A stretch of 64,000 nt of DNA from CAMLJR01 sp964500675 (GTDB lineage: Bacteria; Pseudomonadota; Gammaproteobacteria; Pseudomonadales; CAMLJR01): NCBI GenBank assembly GCA_964500675.1, contig CAZCNY010000003.1, forward strand, positions 124,001-188,000. Direction: 5' to 3'. A program made the position numbers and the translations under genes. Positions 6,715 through 15,123 of this stretch are shown one piece after another. How positions within the stretch are numbered: the first letter of the stretch is position 1; every line of letters starts with the position of its first letter. The notes under the pieces are model-generated. The model was not told where the DNA came from. It made no database searches and worked only from the letters and a program-made list of their open reading frames with translations.

Positions 6715-9150
6715 TCAGAAACCAGATGCCAATTGCGGATCAATCGTGCCGAGTTGATCTTTGAACAGCGTTTGAATGCGATCGAGCGCTGCTTCGTTGT
6801 CGGCTTCGAAACGCAATGTCAGTGCGGGCGTAGTGTTCGACGCGCGCACCAAACCCCAGCCGTCGGGAAAGTCGACGCGGAGGCCGTCGAGCGTAGTAAT
6901 TTTGCCATCGCCGAATTTGCCGGTGGCGGTGAGACGCTCCATCACCGAGAATTTTGCTTGATCGGTGGTTTCGATTTTAATTTCGGGTGTGCTGATCGAG
7001 GCGGGCAGCGCACTTAAATGCGAGTCGAGATCGGGATTGGTCGTGCTGAGAATTTCGATCAGGCGCGCGGCCGCGTACATGCCGTCGTCGAAACCGAACC
7101 AGCGCTCGTTGAAAAAAATGTGACCGCTGAATTCACCGCCGAGCAGTGCACCGGTCTCGGCCATTTTTTCTTTCATAAAGGAATGACCGCTCTTCCACAT
7201 GATCGGGCGGCCACCGAAACTGCTGATGACATTATTCAAACTGCGTGTACATTTCACGTCGAACAGCACATCGGCACCGGGATTGCGCGCGACCACGTCC
7301 TGCGCGAGCAGCATGAGCAGACGATCGGCGGCGACGATATCGCCGCTTGCGGTAACGACAGCAACGCGATCGCCATCGCCGTCAAACGCAATGCCGATAT
7401 CGGCGCTGCTTTCGCGCACGAGTTGTACAAGATCGCGCAAATTTTTGGCGATCGAGGGATCGGGATCGTGATGCGGGAATTTCGGATCGATATCGCAATA
7501 CAGCGGAATGACTTCGCAGCCGAGCTGTTCAAACAGATGCGGCGCGATGACACCCGTGGCGCCGTTGCCGGCGTCGATCACGATTTTAAGCGGTTGTGCA
7601 ATCGCGACATCGTTGATGATGTAATCGACGTATTGCTCATCGATGCGTTCGGTGCGATAGCCGCCTTTACCTTTGCTGAAGTGACGCTCCTGGATGCGTT
7701 GACGCAAGCCTTCGATTGCGCGGCCCGATAAAGTTTTGCCGCCGATGACAATTTTCAGACCGTTGTATTCGGCGGTGTTGTGACTGCCCGTGACCATGAC
7801 ACCGCTTTGCACCCCGAGTTGATGCGTGGCGAAATACATCAACGGTGTCGGCGCCAGCCCGATATCGACGACGTCGCGACCACTATCTTGCAGGCCGCGC
7901 GTCAAGGCGGCGATGATCCTCTCGCTGCTGCCGCGGCCATCGCGCGCGACAACGATCTCTTGTTGTCCGCGATCGACGGCTTCGCTGCCGATAGCCAAGC
8001 CGATGTGATAGACGATATCGTCGGTCAGTTGGTGTGAGGCGATACCGCGAATATCGTAAGCGCGAAAAATAGTGTCGGGCATTTGCACCGGCAGATCGGC
8101 CAACTCTTCGACCACCTGCGCGGGTGCCGGATTTTCATTTGCCGGAGCGGGCTTGGTTTCGGCGGCAACTTCTTTAGATGGAGCTGCTGCCAGTTTGCGT
8201 TGCAATTGCTGCCGCACTTCCGCGAAGCCGGGTAATTCTGGCGCGTGCTGGCCGAGCAATGCTTGCAGACTGCGTTCGAGCGCGCGGCGAAAATCGTTGG
8301 CGCAGACCAGTGTGCCAAGCAGAATGCCAACAGCGCTGATACCCAATAACAGTGACGGCAACAGTGGCGTTTCGCGCAATTGCGCGACCCAAGCCGATGC
8401 GGGTGTCAGCTGCAAGCGCCACGCAGTCACCGCGGTTGTGCGTGTCTGCGCCAGCTCAATTGCGTCGCCGCTGCCCGCGTGCACGAAACTTCCTTGATTA
8501 CCGCCGGCCTGCTGTAACAAATCGATCGCGCCGCGATTGCCGATTTGCTGGGCCAGCAATTGTTCGAGCCGACCGGCCGGTATCGTCAGCAAAATTGCAC
8601 CCGCTGCATACTTGGTGTCGGTGGCAACGGCGGCTTGCGCAAATGTAATCACCCAATTTTTATCGAGCTGATACGCTTCGGGTTGCGTAGTTGAACCGTC
8701 GGATACGCGCCGTAGCATATCGGCTTCGATGTTGTTGTGCAGACCGGCTTGACTGTTGTCGACACTGGCGATGCCGAGCGGTCCGAGCGCAATGAGACGC
8801 ACGCTCGACGCCTCGGGAAAGGCGCGCTGCAACGCCAATGCCGACGAGGGATCGCTCGCTGTCGTCGCAAAATGTGTCAGCAGCGCGGGGTCGCGCGCGA
8901 CGCTTTGCAGACGCGATTGCATCTGCTGCACCCAGTCATCGACGATTTGCGCCTGACTGACTGCCAACTCCTGCGTCAATTGCCGCAATTCATTTCCGTT
9001 GCGTGCAGGCAGATCGAATACGATGAGATAGACAAAGCACGCGACGACCGTCACCAGTCCGATAGCCGCGCCGCGCACCACCAGTCGCAGCAAATTATTT
9101 TGCGTATTTCCGACGGGTTTTTCAGCGTTATTTTTCTTCGCCTTGGCCAT
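6715..9150 (-). CDS. algC: Phosphomannomutase/phosphoglucomutase with N-terminal membrane sensor-like region
   Basis: The C-terminal ~460 residues are an alpha-D-phosphohexomutase that supplies Man-1-P/Glc-1-P for polysaccharide and LPS. The phosphoserine loop TGSHNTAEYNGLK is centred on about Ser456, the metal loop is DGDGDR, the sugar-binding segment is GGEFSGHIFF, and the phosphate-binding RASNTTPALTLRF lies near the end. At 811 residues it is much longer than soluble AlgC (~463). The extra ~340 residues hold two membrane segments (about 24-46 and 265-285) around a periplasmic-looking domain, then a linker rich in Pro and Ala. Long AlgC forms of this type are known in Cellvibrio-like bacteria. 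The dut gene usually found next to it is absent. Confidence 0.9.
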   Translation of the reverse strand: MAKAKKNNAEKPVGNTQNNLLRLVVRGAAIGLVTVVACFVYLIVFDLPARNGNELRQLTQELAVSQAQIVDDWVQQMQSRLQSVARDPALLTHFATTASDPSSALALQRAFPEASSVRLIALGPLGIASVDNSQAGLHNNIEADMLRRVSDGSTTQPEAYQLDKNWVITFAQAAVATDTKYAAGAILLTIPAGRLEQLLAQQIGNRGAIDLLQQAGGNQGSFVHAGSGDAIELAQTRTTAVTAWRLQLTPASAWVAQLRETPLLPSLLLGISAVGILLGTLVCANDFRRALERSLQALLGQHAPELPGFAEVRQQLQRKLAAAPSKEVAAETKPAPANENPAPAQVVEELADLPVQMPDTIFRAYDIRGIASHQLTDDIVYHIGLAIGSEAVDRGQQEIVVARDGRGSSERIIAALTRGLQDSGRDVVDIGLAPTPLMYFATHQLGVQSGVMVTGSHNTAEYNGLKIVIGGKTLSGRAIEGLRQRIQERHFSKGKGGYRTERIDEQYVDYIINDVAIAQPLKIVIDAGNGATGVIAPHLFEQLGCEVIPLYCDIDPKFPHHDPDPSIAKNLRDLVQLVRESSADIGIAFDGDGDRVAVVTASGDIVAADRLLMLLAQDVVARNPGADVLFDVKCTRSLNNVISSFGGRPIMWKSGHSFMKEKMAETGALLGGEFSGHIFFNERWFGFDDGMYAAARLIEILSTTNPDLDSHLSALPASISTPEIKIETTDQAKFSVMERLTATGKFGDGKITTLDGLRVDFPDGWGLVRASNTTPALTLRFEADNEAALDRIQTLFKDQLGTIDPQLASGF

Positions 9151-9233
9151 TTATGCTCCACCATTTGGGTTTCATCGACGCGCAATCAATTCCGCATGCG
9201 CAATCGTTTGTTGCAACAAAATCGCGGCCGTTG

Positions 9234-10436
9234 TTATGCGATTTGCAGGTGTAGATTGCGATCGATCAACGCCATCAATTCGCGCGCGAGCTGTGCTTTC
9301 GAGCGCTCTCCGATTTCTATTTCGCCGTCGCGCCAGAGCACTGTTACCGCATTATTTTCGCTATTGAAGCCGATCCCCGGTTGCGCGACGTCGTTGGCGA
9401 CGATCATATCGAGATTTTTGCGTTCGAGTTTATCGCGCGCGTAATCTTTTACTTGCCGCGTCTCTGCCGCGAACCCCACCGTGAACGGTTTTGGGCGCAA
9501 CTGCGCCACGCTCGCGACGATATCGGGATTGCGCACAAGCGTCAGCGTCATCGTCTCGTTCTGCTTTTTGATTTTTGTGTCGACTGCGTGCTCGGGGCGA
9601 TAATCCGCCACGGCGGCGGCAGCGATGAAAATATCGCAATCTTTCACGTGCGCCTGCACGGCGTCGAACATTTGCCGCGCGCTTTCGACATCGATGCGCA
9701 CAGCATGCGCAGGTGTTGCGAGCGCGACGGGACCGGCGATTAACGTCACGCGCGCGCCGGCATCGATAGCGGCTTGCGCGAGCGCAAATCCCATTTTCCC
9801 CGAACTGTGATTGCTGATATAGCGCACCGGATCGATCGCCTCGCGCGTCGGCCCGGCGGTGATCAACACGCGCTTGCCTTCGAGCAGGCGTGTCGTAAAA
9901 GCTGTTGTAGTCAATTCGGCAAGCGCTGCGGGTTCGAGCATGCGTCCCGGTCCGATATCGCCGCAGGCCTGCTCGCCGTCGGCCGGCCCCCAAATCAACA
10001 TGTCGCGAGTGCGCAATCGCGCGATATTGTCCTGCGTCGCCACATCGCGCCACATACCTTGATTCATCGCTGGCGCCAGCGCGATGCGCGCGGGCGTGGC
10101 GAGGCAAAGCGTGGTGAGTAAATCGTCGGCGCGACCGTGCGCGAGGCGCGCGATGAAATCGGCGCTCGCGGGCGCGATCAATACGAGATCGGCCCAGCGC
10201 GCCAACTCGATATGACCCATCGCCGCTTCGGCGCCGGGGTCGAGTAGATCGGTGTGCACCATGTTGCCCGACAGTGCCTGCAAGGTCAGCGGCGTGATGA
10301 ACTCCTGCGCGGACTTGGTCATCACCACGCGCACATCGGCACCGAGTTTTTGTAAATGGCGCACGAGCTCGGCGGATTTATACGCAGCGATGCCGCCGGT
10401 AATGCCGAGTAGGATTTGTCGGTTGGTAAGCGCCAT
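9234..10436 (-). CDS. coaBC: Bifunctional phosphopantothenoylcysteine decarboxylase/synthetase
   Basis: CoaBC makes 4'-phosphopantetheine for coenzyme A. The N-terminal flavoprotein half (ILLGITGGIAAYKS, MGHIELARWADL, PAMNQGMW) carries decarboxylase features, and the C-terminal half (VLITAGPTREAIDPVRYISN, KIKKQNE, VRNPDIVA) is the CTP-dependent synthetase. The start at 10436 follows ACAAGGCACGCG; an ATG eight codons earlier lacks such a site. From this start the protein is 400 residues, normal for the fusion. It is divergent from radC. Confidence 0.95.
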   Translation of the reverse strand: MALTNRQILLGITGGIAAYKSAELVRHLQKLGADVRVVMTKSAQEFITPLTLQALSGNMVHTDLLDPGAEAAMGHIELARWADLVLIAPASADFIARLAHGRADDLLTTLCLATPARIALAPAMNQGMWRDVATQDNIARLRTRDMLIWGPADGEQACGDIGPGRMLEPAALAELTTTAFTTRLLEGKRVLITAGPTREAIDPVRYISNHSSGKMGFALAQAAIDAGARVTLIAGPVALATPAHAVRIDVESARQMFDAVQAHVKDCDIFIAAAAVADYRPEHAVDTKIKKQNETMTLTLVRNPDIVASVAQLRPKPFTVGFAAETRQVKDYARDKLERKNLDMIVANDVAQPGIGFNSENNAVTVLWRDGEIEIGERSKAQLARELMALIDRNLHLQIA

Positions 10437-10587
10437 CGCGTGCCTTGTATGGGGTGCCATTGAGGTCTTAAACGGCTGGGTAAATCTGCGAACTTAAGAT
10501 AGCATTAAATCGTCGCGAGGCAGAACGCAATAAAGACTAAACAGGAATCCCGACGTGTGACACACATGTCGGCACCAGGAGGGTGTG

Positions 10588-11262
10588 ATGGCAATCACCG
10601 ATTGGCCCGCCGCGGAACGCCCGCGCGAAAAACTGCTCGAACGCGGCGCCGCCGCATTATCCGACGCTGAATTACTCGCGATATTTCTTCGCACAGGCGT
10701 GGCCGGTAAAAGCGCGGTCGATCTCGCGCGCGATTTGCTTGAACGCTTCGGCGGCCTGCGCCCATTGCTCGGTGCCAGCAATGCTGAATTCTGCGCAGCG
10801 CATGGACTTGGCGATGCCAAATTCGCACAGCTGCAAGCCGTGCTCGAAATGGCGCGCCGCCATCTGCGCGAAACCTTGCAGCAGAGCGATGTGCTTACGA
10901 GCCCCACACTGACGCGGCAATATCTGCAAGCGCAATTGCGCAACGAAGCGCGCGAAATTTTCGCCGTGCTGTTTCTCGACAATCGTCATCGCGTGCTCGC
11001 GTTCGAGCCGATGTTCTACGGCACCATCGACGGCGCGGCCGTTTATCCGCGCGAGGTCGTGCGCCGCTGCCTGCATCATCACGCCGCGGCGGTCATCGTC
11101 GCGCATAATCATCCGTCGGGCGTCGCCGAACCCAGTCAATCCGATCACCGCATTACCGAGTGTTTGCGCGATGCATTGGCGCTGGTCGATATTCGTTTGC
11201 TCGATCACGTGATTGTCGGCGATGGGGAATGCATTTCGTTTTCGGAGAGAGGTTGGTTGTAA
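10588..11262 (+). CDS. radC: RadC family JAB/MPN-domain protein
   Basis: This 224-residue protein has the N-terminal helix-hairpin-helix region (ERGAAALSDAELLAIFLRTG) and a C-terminal JAB metal site with HNHPSGVAEPSQSD after an upstream Glu. RadC is conserved, but its DNA-repair role is uncertain. AGGAGGG at 10577-10583 fits the ATG at 10588 better than the GTG directly before it. In Pseudomonas radC neighbours rpmB-rpmG; here an acyl-CoA dehydrogenase follows convergently, marking the end of core synteny. Confidence 0.95.
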   Translation: MAITDWPAAERPREKLLERGAAALSDAELLAIFLRTGVAGKSAVDLARDLLERFGGLRPLLGASNAEFCAAHGLGDAKFAQLQAVLEMARRHLRETLQQSDVLTSPTLTRQYLQAQLRNEAREIFAVLFLDNRHRVLAFEPMFYGTIDGAAVYPREVVRRCLHHHAAAVIVAHNHPSGVAEPSQSDHRITECLRDALALVDIRLLDHVIVGDGECISFSERGWL

Positions 11263-11297
11263 GCAATAAAGCGAGGCAATAAAGCGCAAGCGCTCGC

Positions 11298-12455
11298 TCA
11301 ATTAACCGTTCCCACCAGTTCGCGCCCGATCAACATCCGCCGGATTTCATTGGTGCCGGCGCCGATATCGAGCAATTTTGCATCGCGCATGAAGCGCTCG
11401 ACCGGCCAATCTTTGGTGTAGCCCGCGCCACCCATTGCCTGCACCGCTTCGAGTGCGGTTTTCACGGCGCTTTCGCTCGCGAGAAGAATTGCTCCCGCCG
11501 CATCGGCACGCGAAGTTTTTCCCGCATCGCACGCGCGTGCGATGGCATAGACATACGCGCGCGCTGAATTGAGCGCAACGTACATATCCGCGATTTTGGC
11601 CTGCATTAATTGAAAAGTGCCGATGGCCTGGCCGAACTGTTTGCGTTCGCGCACGTACGGCAACACGACATCGAGGCAGGCCTGCATGATGCCGAGTTGA
11701 ATGCCCGCGAGCACGACGCGTTCGTAATCGAGTCCCGACATTAATATATTTACACCGCTGTTGAGCGGCCCCATCACATTTATTTCCGGCACTTCGCAAT
11801 TATCGAAAACCAATTCTGCGGTCGGTGAACCGCGCATGCCGACTTTTCTAATTTTTTGCCCGATCGAAAAGCCTTTGCAATTTTTCTCGATCAAAAATGC
11901 GGTGATGCCGCGCGCGCCGGCAGCGGGTTCGGTTTTGGCATAAACGACGAGTACATCGGCATGGGCCGCATTGGTAATCCAAAATTTCGTGCCGTTTAAA
12001 ATAAAACGATCGGCTTTTTTCTCGGCTTTCAGTTGCATCGAAACAATATCGGAGCCCGCGCCTGCTTCGCTCATCGCCAGTGCGCCGACCGATGCACCGC
12101 TGATCAACTTCGGCAAATACGTTTTCTTTTGCTCATCATTCGCCCAGCGGCGAATCTGATTCACGCACAAATTCGAGTGCGCGCCGTAGCTGAGACCGAC
12201 CGAAGCCGACGCGCGCGCGATTTCCTCTTGCGCAATAACGTGTTCGAGATAGCCGAGACCGAGCCCGCCCCAGGCTTCTTCGACGGTGATGCCGTGCAGC
12301 CCCAGCGCTCCCATCTGCGGCCACAGCTCGCGCGGAAACCAGTCGTCCGCATCGATCTTTGCGGCGAGCGGAGCAATTTTGTCGGTCGCGAAGCGCGCGG
12401 TGGTCGCGCGGATCACCGCGGCGGTTTCGCCGAGAAGAAAGTCAGGTCCTATCAT
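11298..12455 (-). CDS. liuA: Isovaleryl-CoA dehydrogenase-like acyl-CoA dehydrogenase
   Basis: This 385-residue flavoenzyme has all acyl-CoA dehydrogenase landmarks: AMSEAGAGSDIVSM (FAD/substrate), FWITNAAHADVLVVYAKT, RKQFGQAIGTFQ and a C-terminal GAGTNEIRRMLIGREL. Glu245 in GLDYERVVLAG sits where the catalytic base of isovaleryl-CoA dehydrogenase lies, unlike the late Glu of medium-chain enzymes, which favours leucine/isovalerate breakdown. No other liu genes (carboxylase, hydratase) are adjacent, so the acyl substrate could differ. A remnant of a second copy begins at 14906. Confidence 0.88.
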   Translation of the reverse strand: MIGPDFLLGETAAVIRATTARFATDKIAPLAAKIDADDWFPRELWPQMGALGLHGITVEEAWGGLGLGYLEHVIAQEEIARASASVGLSYGAHSNLCVNQIRRWANDEQKKTYLPKLISGASVGALAMSEAGAGSDIVSMQLKAEKKADRFILNGTKFWITNAAHADVLVVYAKTEPAAGARGITAFLIEKNCKGFSIGQKIRKVGMRGSPTAELVFDNCEVPEINVMGPLNSGVNILMSGLDYERVVLAGIQLGIMQACLDVVLPYVRERKQFGQAIGTFQLMQAKIADMYVALNSARAYVYAIARACDAGKTSRADAAGAILLASESAVKTALEAVQAMGGAGYTKDWPVERFMRDAKLLDIGAGTNEIRRMLIGRELVGTVN

Positions 12456-12520
12456 GTCTCGCTCCCGAGAGATTTTAGGTAGAGCATAGATAGAAATGCG
12501 TGTGTGTACAGCAGCACCAA

Positions 12521-13771
12521 TCAGCGCGCCGTTTGCGTAACGGTAGCGAAGCCGCCGCCGGGAGTGCGGAAATTAGTGGTTTGGCCGCGCCATAAACGCG
12601 CGGCGGTGAGTTGAATTGCGCCGCGATACACATAGCAGCGTACATCTACTTTCAGTTCGACCGCTGCGTCAGCGACGAGCGCGCGCCGCAGCGGCGGCTC
12701 GATTTCGCGCTGTGCTACGTAATCTTCCCGCACTAATTGCTCGAAGGTGCTGCGCGTTAATTTCGCGCCGCGATAGGCGCCTTTACCGCCATAAGCCGCC
12801 GCGGGCTTGAAGAAAAATTCTTTGCGCCGCGCCCACAGTTGTTCGGTGTGCGCGGCATCGACAATTCGCGTTTCCGGAATACCCACCAATAAAGTTTTTT
12901 GTTGTGCGGGATCGACACCGAGCTGTTCGAGAATCGGCGGATCGCTCAACAGCGCGAGATGACGTTTGTCCGCATACAACGCGTGATGATAGGGATTGGG
13001 TGTGATGACAACATTATCGTTGAGATATGCCTCGCGTATGGCGGCGTGTGCATCGTTTTCAAAATAAAAATCGGTGAGACGGTTATAGATCAAATCGACC
13101 GGCGCACCATGCAACGCGAGGCCTGTTGGCGTTTTCGTCAATTCGAATGGATCGCAAATTTCCACGCGCAGGTTGCGCGCGCGCAATAGCTCGGCAAAAC
13201 GCAGAAACTCAGGATAGAGATATTGCGCGCGGGGATCGGAATCGACAATCGCGATTAATTGAGGCTCGCGATGCCCGCGCACCATCGCAAAATCGTCGAG
13301 TAGACTATCGATGATGGCGGATTCGGCGCGTTGTGCCTGACACGATGGCGTTGTGTTGTCGTTAGCGCAGCATCCGGATTGCGCGCGCAGCACTTGGGTA
13401 ACGATCAGCGCGCCGCCGGCATTGGTATTGATTTCGATGAGTTTGGGGCCGGATTCGTGCAGATGAAAATCGTAGCCGTATAAAACTCCCGCATTGCCCG
13501 GATCGAATTGCGCAATAGCGGGTGCTGTCGCGATAACGTTTTCCCGCCACGCTTTACTGTGCACGACGACGTCGATGCTTTGAATCAGCTGCGCCATGCG
13601 GTCGTGATCGGTTGCGGCAACGAACACCGGCACGGCCGCAATCTGTAGGTCGGAAGCGATTTGAACCGGCTTTTGCGGACACAGACAGTGCGTATTGAGA
13701 CCCTGAGCATTATTGAGATCGGCGCAATCGCAGTGATTTTGCGAATCGATATGAACCTGATTGTTCATCAA
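12521..13771 (-). CDS. Unassigned ATP-grasp-like protein with Cys-rich N-terminus
   Basis: I do not recognise a named family for this 416-residue protein. Residues ~85-115 (GVLYGYDFHLHESGPKLIEI, then NTNAGGA) and ~315-400 (FFFKPAAAYGGKGAYRGAKL, DVRCYVYRGAIQLTAARLW, NFRTPGGGFA) resemble ATP-grasp ligases: a Gly-rich lysine loop followed by an acidic/Asn metal region. The order, with an ENxNxGG-like element before the lysine loop, suggests a rearranged ATP-grasp. The N-terminus has two CxC pairs (HCDC and CLC, 14-18 residues apart), with more Cys near residue 135, possible metal ligands. It lies between liuA and an SDR on the same strand. Substrate unknown. Confidence 0.6.
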   Translation of the reverse strand: MMNNQVHIDSQNHCDCADLNNAQGLNTHCLCPQKPVQIASDLQIAAVPVFVAATDHDRMAQLIQSIDVVVHSKAWRENVIATAPAIAQFDPGNAGVLYGYDFHLHESGPKLIEINTNAGGALIVTQVLRAQSGCCANDNTTPSCQAQRAESAIIDSLLDDFAMVRGHREPQLIAIVDSDPRAQYLYPEFLRFAELLRARNLRVEICDPFELTKTPTGLALHGAPVDLIYNRLTDFYFENDAHAAIREAYLNDNVVITPNPYHHALYADKRHLALLSDPPILEQLGVDPAQQKTLLVGIPETRIVDAAHTEQLWARRKEFFFKPAAAYGGKGAYRGAKLTRSTFEQLVREDYVAQREIEPPLRRALVADAAVELKVDVRCYVYRGAIQLTAARLWRGQTTNFRTPGGGFATVTQTAR

Positions 13772-13813
13772 TATGCCCCGGTAGCGTGAATATCGTCGCG
13801 CCGTTTTACGACG

Positions 13814-14599
13814 TTATTTTTTCATCGCTCGTGCCATCGCCAATAGCGCATCGCGGCGCGGCATCGAAAGCAGATGATCGAAGCTCGCTTTGTAGTGCGC
13901 GCTCGGAATATAAGTTGGGCCGTTTTGGATATTTTCCAGGGCCAGCTTCGCCACTTCAACAGGCGACATGACATTTTGCAGCTTGGCGGGATCGATACCT
14001 TGCAAGCGCGGCGCCTCAGTGTCGGTGGCGCCGGGGCAGAGTGTCAGCACATCGATGCCTTCCGGTCTGAGCTCACCCCAAAGACCTTCGCCCAAATTGT
14101 TCAGAAAACTTTTGCTGGCCGCATACACGGTGGAGTAAGGGCCGCCGATCAAACCTTCTACTGAACTGGTAAAAATAATGCCGCCTTTTTTGCGCGCGCG
14201 CAGTCGCGACACAAAACCATGCGCGAGCAACATGGGCGTGTGGCAATTGACCATCACTACATCGGTCATTTTTTTCGGATCGCCGCTGGCGTAGGCGCCT
14301 TTAAAACCAAAGCCTGCATTGCTGATGACGAGGCCGATATCGAGCGCAGCGGTGGCGTCGAGAATTTGTTGCGCGGCGGTAGTTTCAGCGAGATCGATTT
14401 GGCAGACCTTTACGCCAATGCCGCATTCTTTCTTCAAGTGTGCCGCTAATTCGTCGAGACGTTGCACGCGGCGCGCGACGAGCACTAAGTCAAAACCTGT
14501 TGCCGCCAATAATTCGGCAAACGCTTTGCCGATGCCCGATGAGGCACCGGTGACCAGCGCCGTGGGGCCATATCGATCAAAAAAACCATCATCGCTCAT
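13814..14599 (-). CDS. Short-chain dehydrogenase/reductase
   Basis: A classical SDR of 261 residues. The NAD(P)-binding TGASSGIGKAFA is at residues 17-28, NAG occurs in ISNAGFGF, and the catalytic Ser-Tyr-Lys set is FTSSVEGL with YAASKSF. Arg residues soon after the first strand (VARRVQR) suggest NADP(H). Closest in type to the broad DltE/YqjQ-like SDR group; the substrate cannot be inferred. It is the second of three SDR-fold genes in the accessory block and lies just downstream of the liuA remnant. Confidence 0.85.
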   Translation of the reverse strand: MSDDGFFDRYGPTALVTGASSGIGKAFAELLAATGFDLVLVARRVQRLDELAAHLKKECGIGVKVCQIDLAETTAAQQILDATAALDIGLVISNAGFGFKGAYASGDPKKMTDVVMVNCHTPMLLAHGFVSRLRARKKGGIIFTSSVEGLIGGPYSTVYAASKSFLNNLGEGLWGELRPEGIDVLTLCPGATDTEAPRLQGIDPAKLQNVMSPVEVAKLALENIQNGPTYIPSAHYKASFDHLLSMPRRDALLAMARAMKK

Positions 14600-14658
14600 C
14601 GAATATCGTCTCGAATTATTGAAATCAAAATAGAGAATGAAAATTTATTTCTGTTAAG

Positions 14659-14906
14659 TCAGTTGCACCAGAAGCCGGCGAGCCGCTTCCACACATTGGT
14701 TTTGCAGTGCGGATTGAAAAATTGGCTATACCATTTGCGAGATTGTAAAAAGGGGCCGTCGCTTTGCAATTGAATGATGCGCGTGGTAACCAGTTTTCCG
14801 CGTCGATCTTCGTCGCCAGCGGGGCGATTTTGTCGGAAGCGAAACGCGCGCTGGTCGCGCGGATCATGCCGGTGTTTTCGCCGAGCAGAAAATCAGGACC
14901 AACCAT
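14659..14906 (-). pseudogene. Fusion scar: liuA 5' remnant joined to the 3' tail of another gene
   Basis: From the ATG at 14906 about 42 codons closely match the liuA start (MVGPDFLLGE..., ARFASDKIAPLA, KIDAENW against KIDADDW). The match includes the leader CTCGGGAGCG before the ATG. The likeness stops at about 14785. From there a different frame reads TTRIIQLQSDGPFLQSRKWY, then a Trp/Cys-rich stretch ending FWCN and TGA at 14659, which looks like the genuine end of an unrelated protein. A deletion seems to have fused the two. The in-frame reading continues to 14625 as 93 residues of non-homologous sequence and is unlikely to be functional. Confidence 0.75.
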
Positions 14907-15123
14907 TGCGCGCTCCCGAGATGCTTTGTTTTATCTTAATCGAACCCCGTTAATATACGGACGGGACAAAAGTATAGGGTAGGTTTGGAAAATCTCCGAG
15001 CAGGTTTGCGGACTCAGTATTTACAATTCAAGCTTGCGACAGTCAAAAACATGAAAAATCTCTTTTGTAACATGCAATACAGTTTGCCAAACTATTGGCG
15101 TTGAGACATTACTGAAGCAGAAG

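Noticed and set aside
11263..11286. 11-bp direct repeat GCAATAAAGCG after radC
   Set aside because: Two short copies only, with no gene or motif context; probably chance or slippage.
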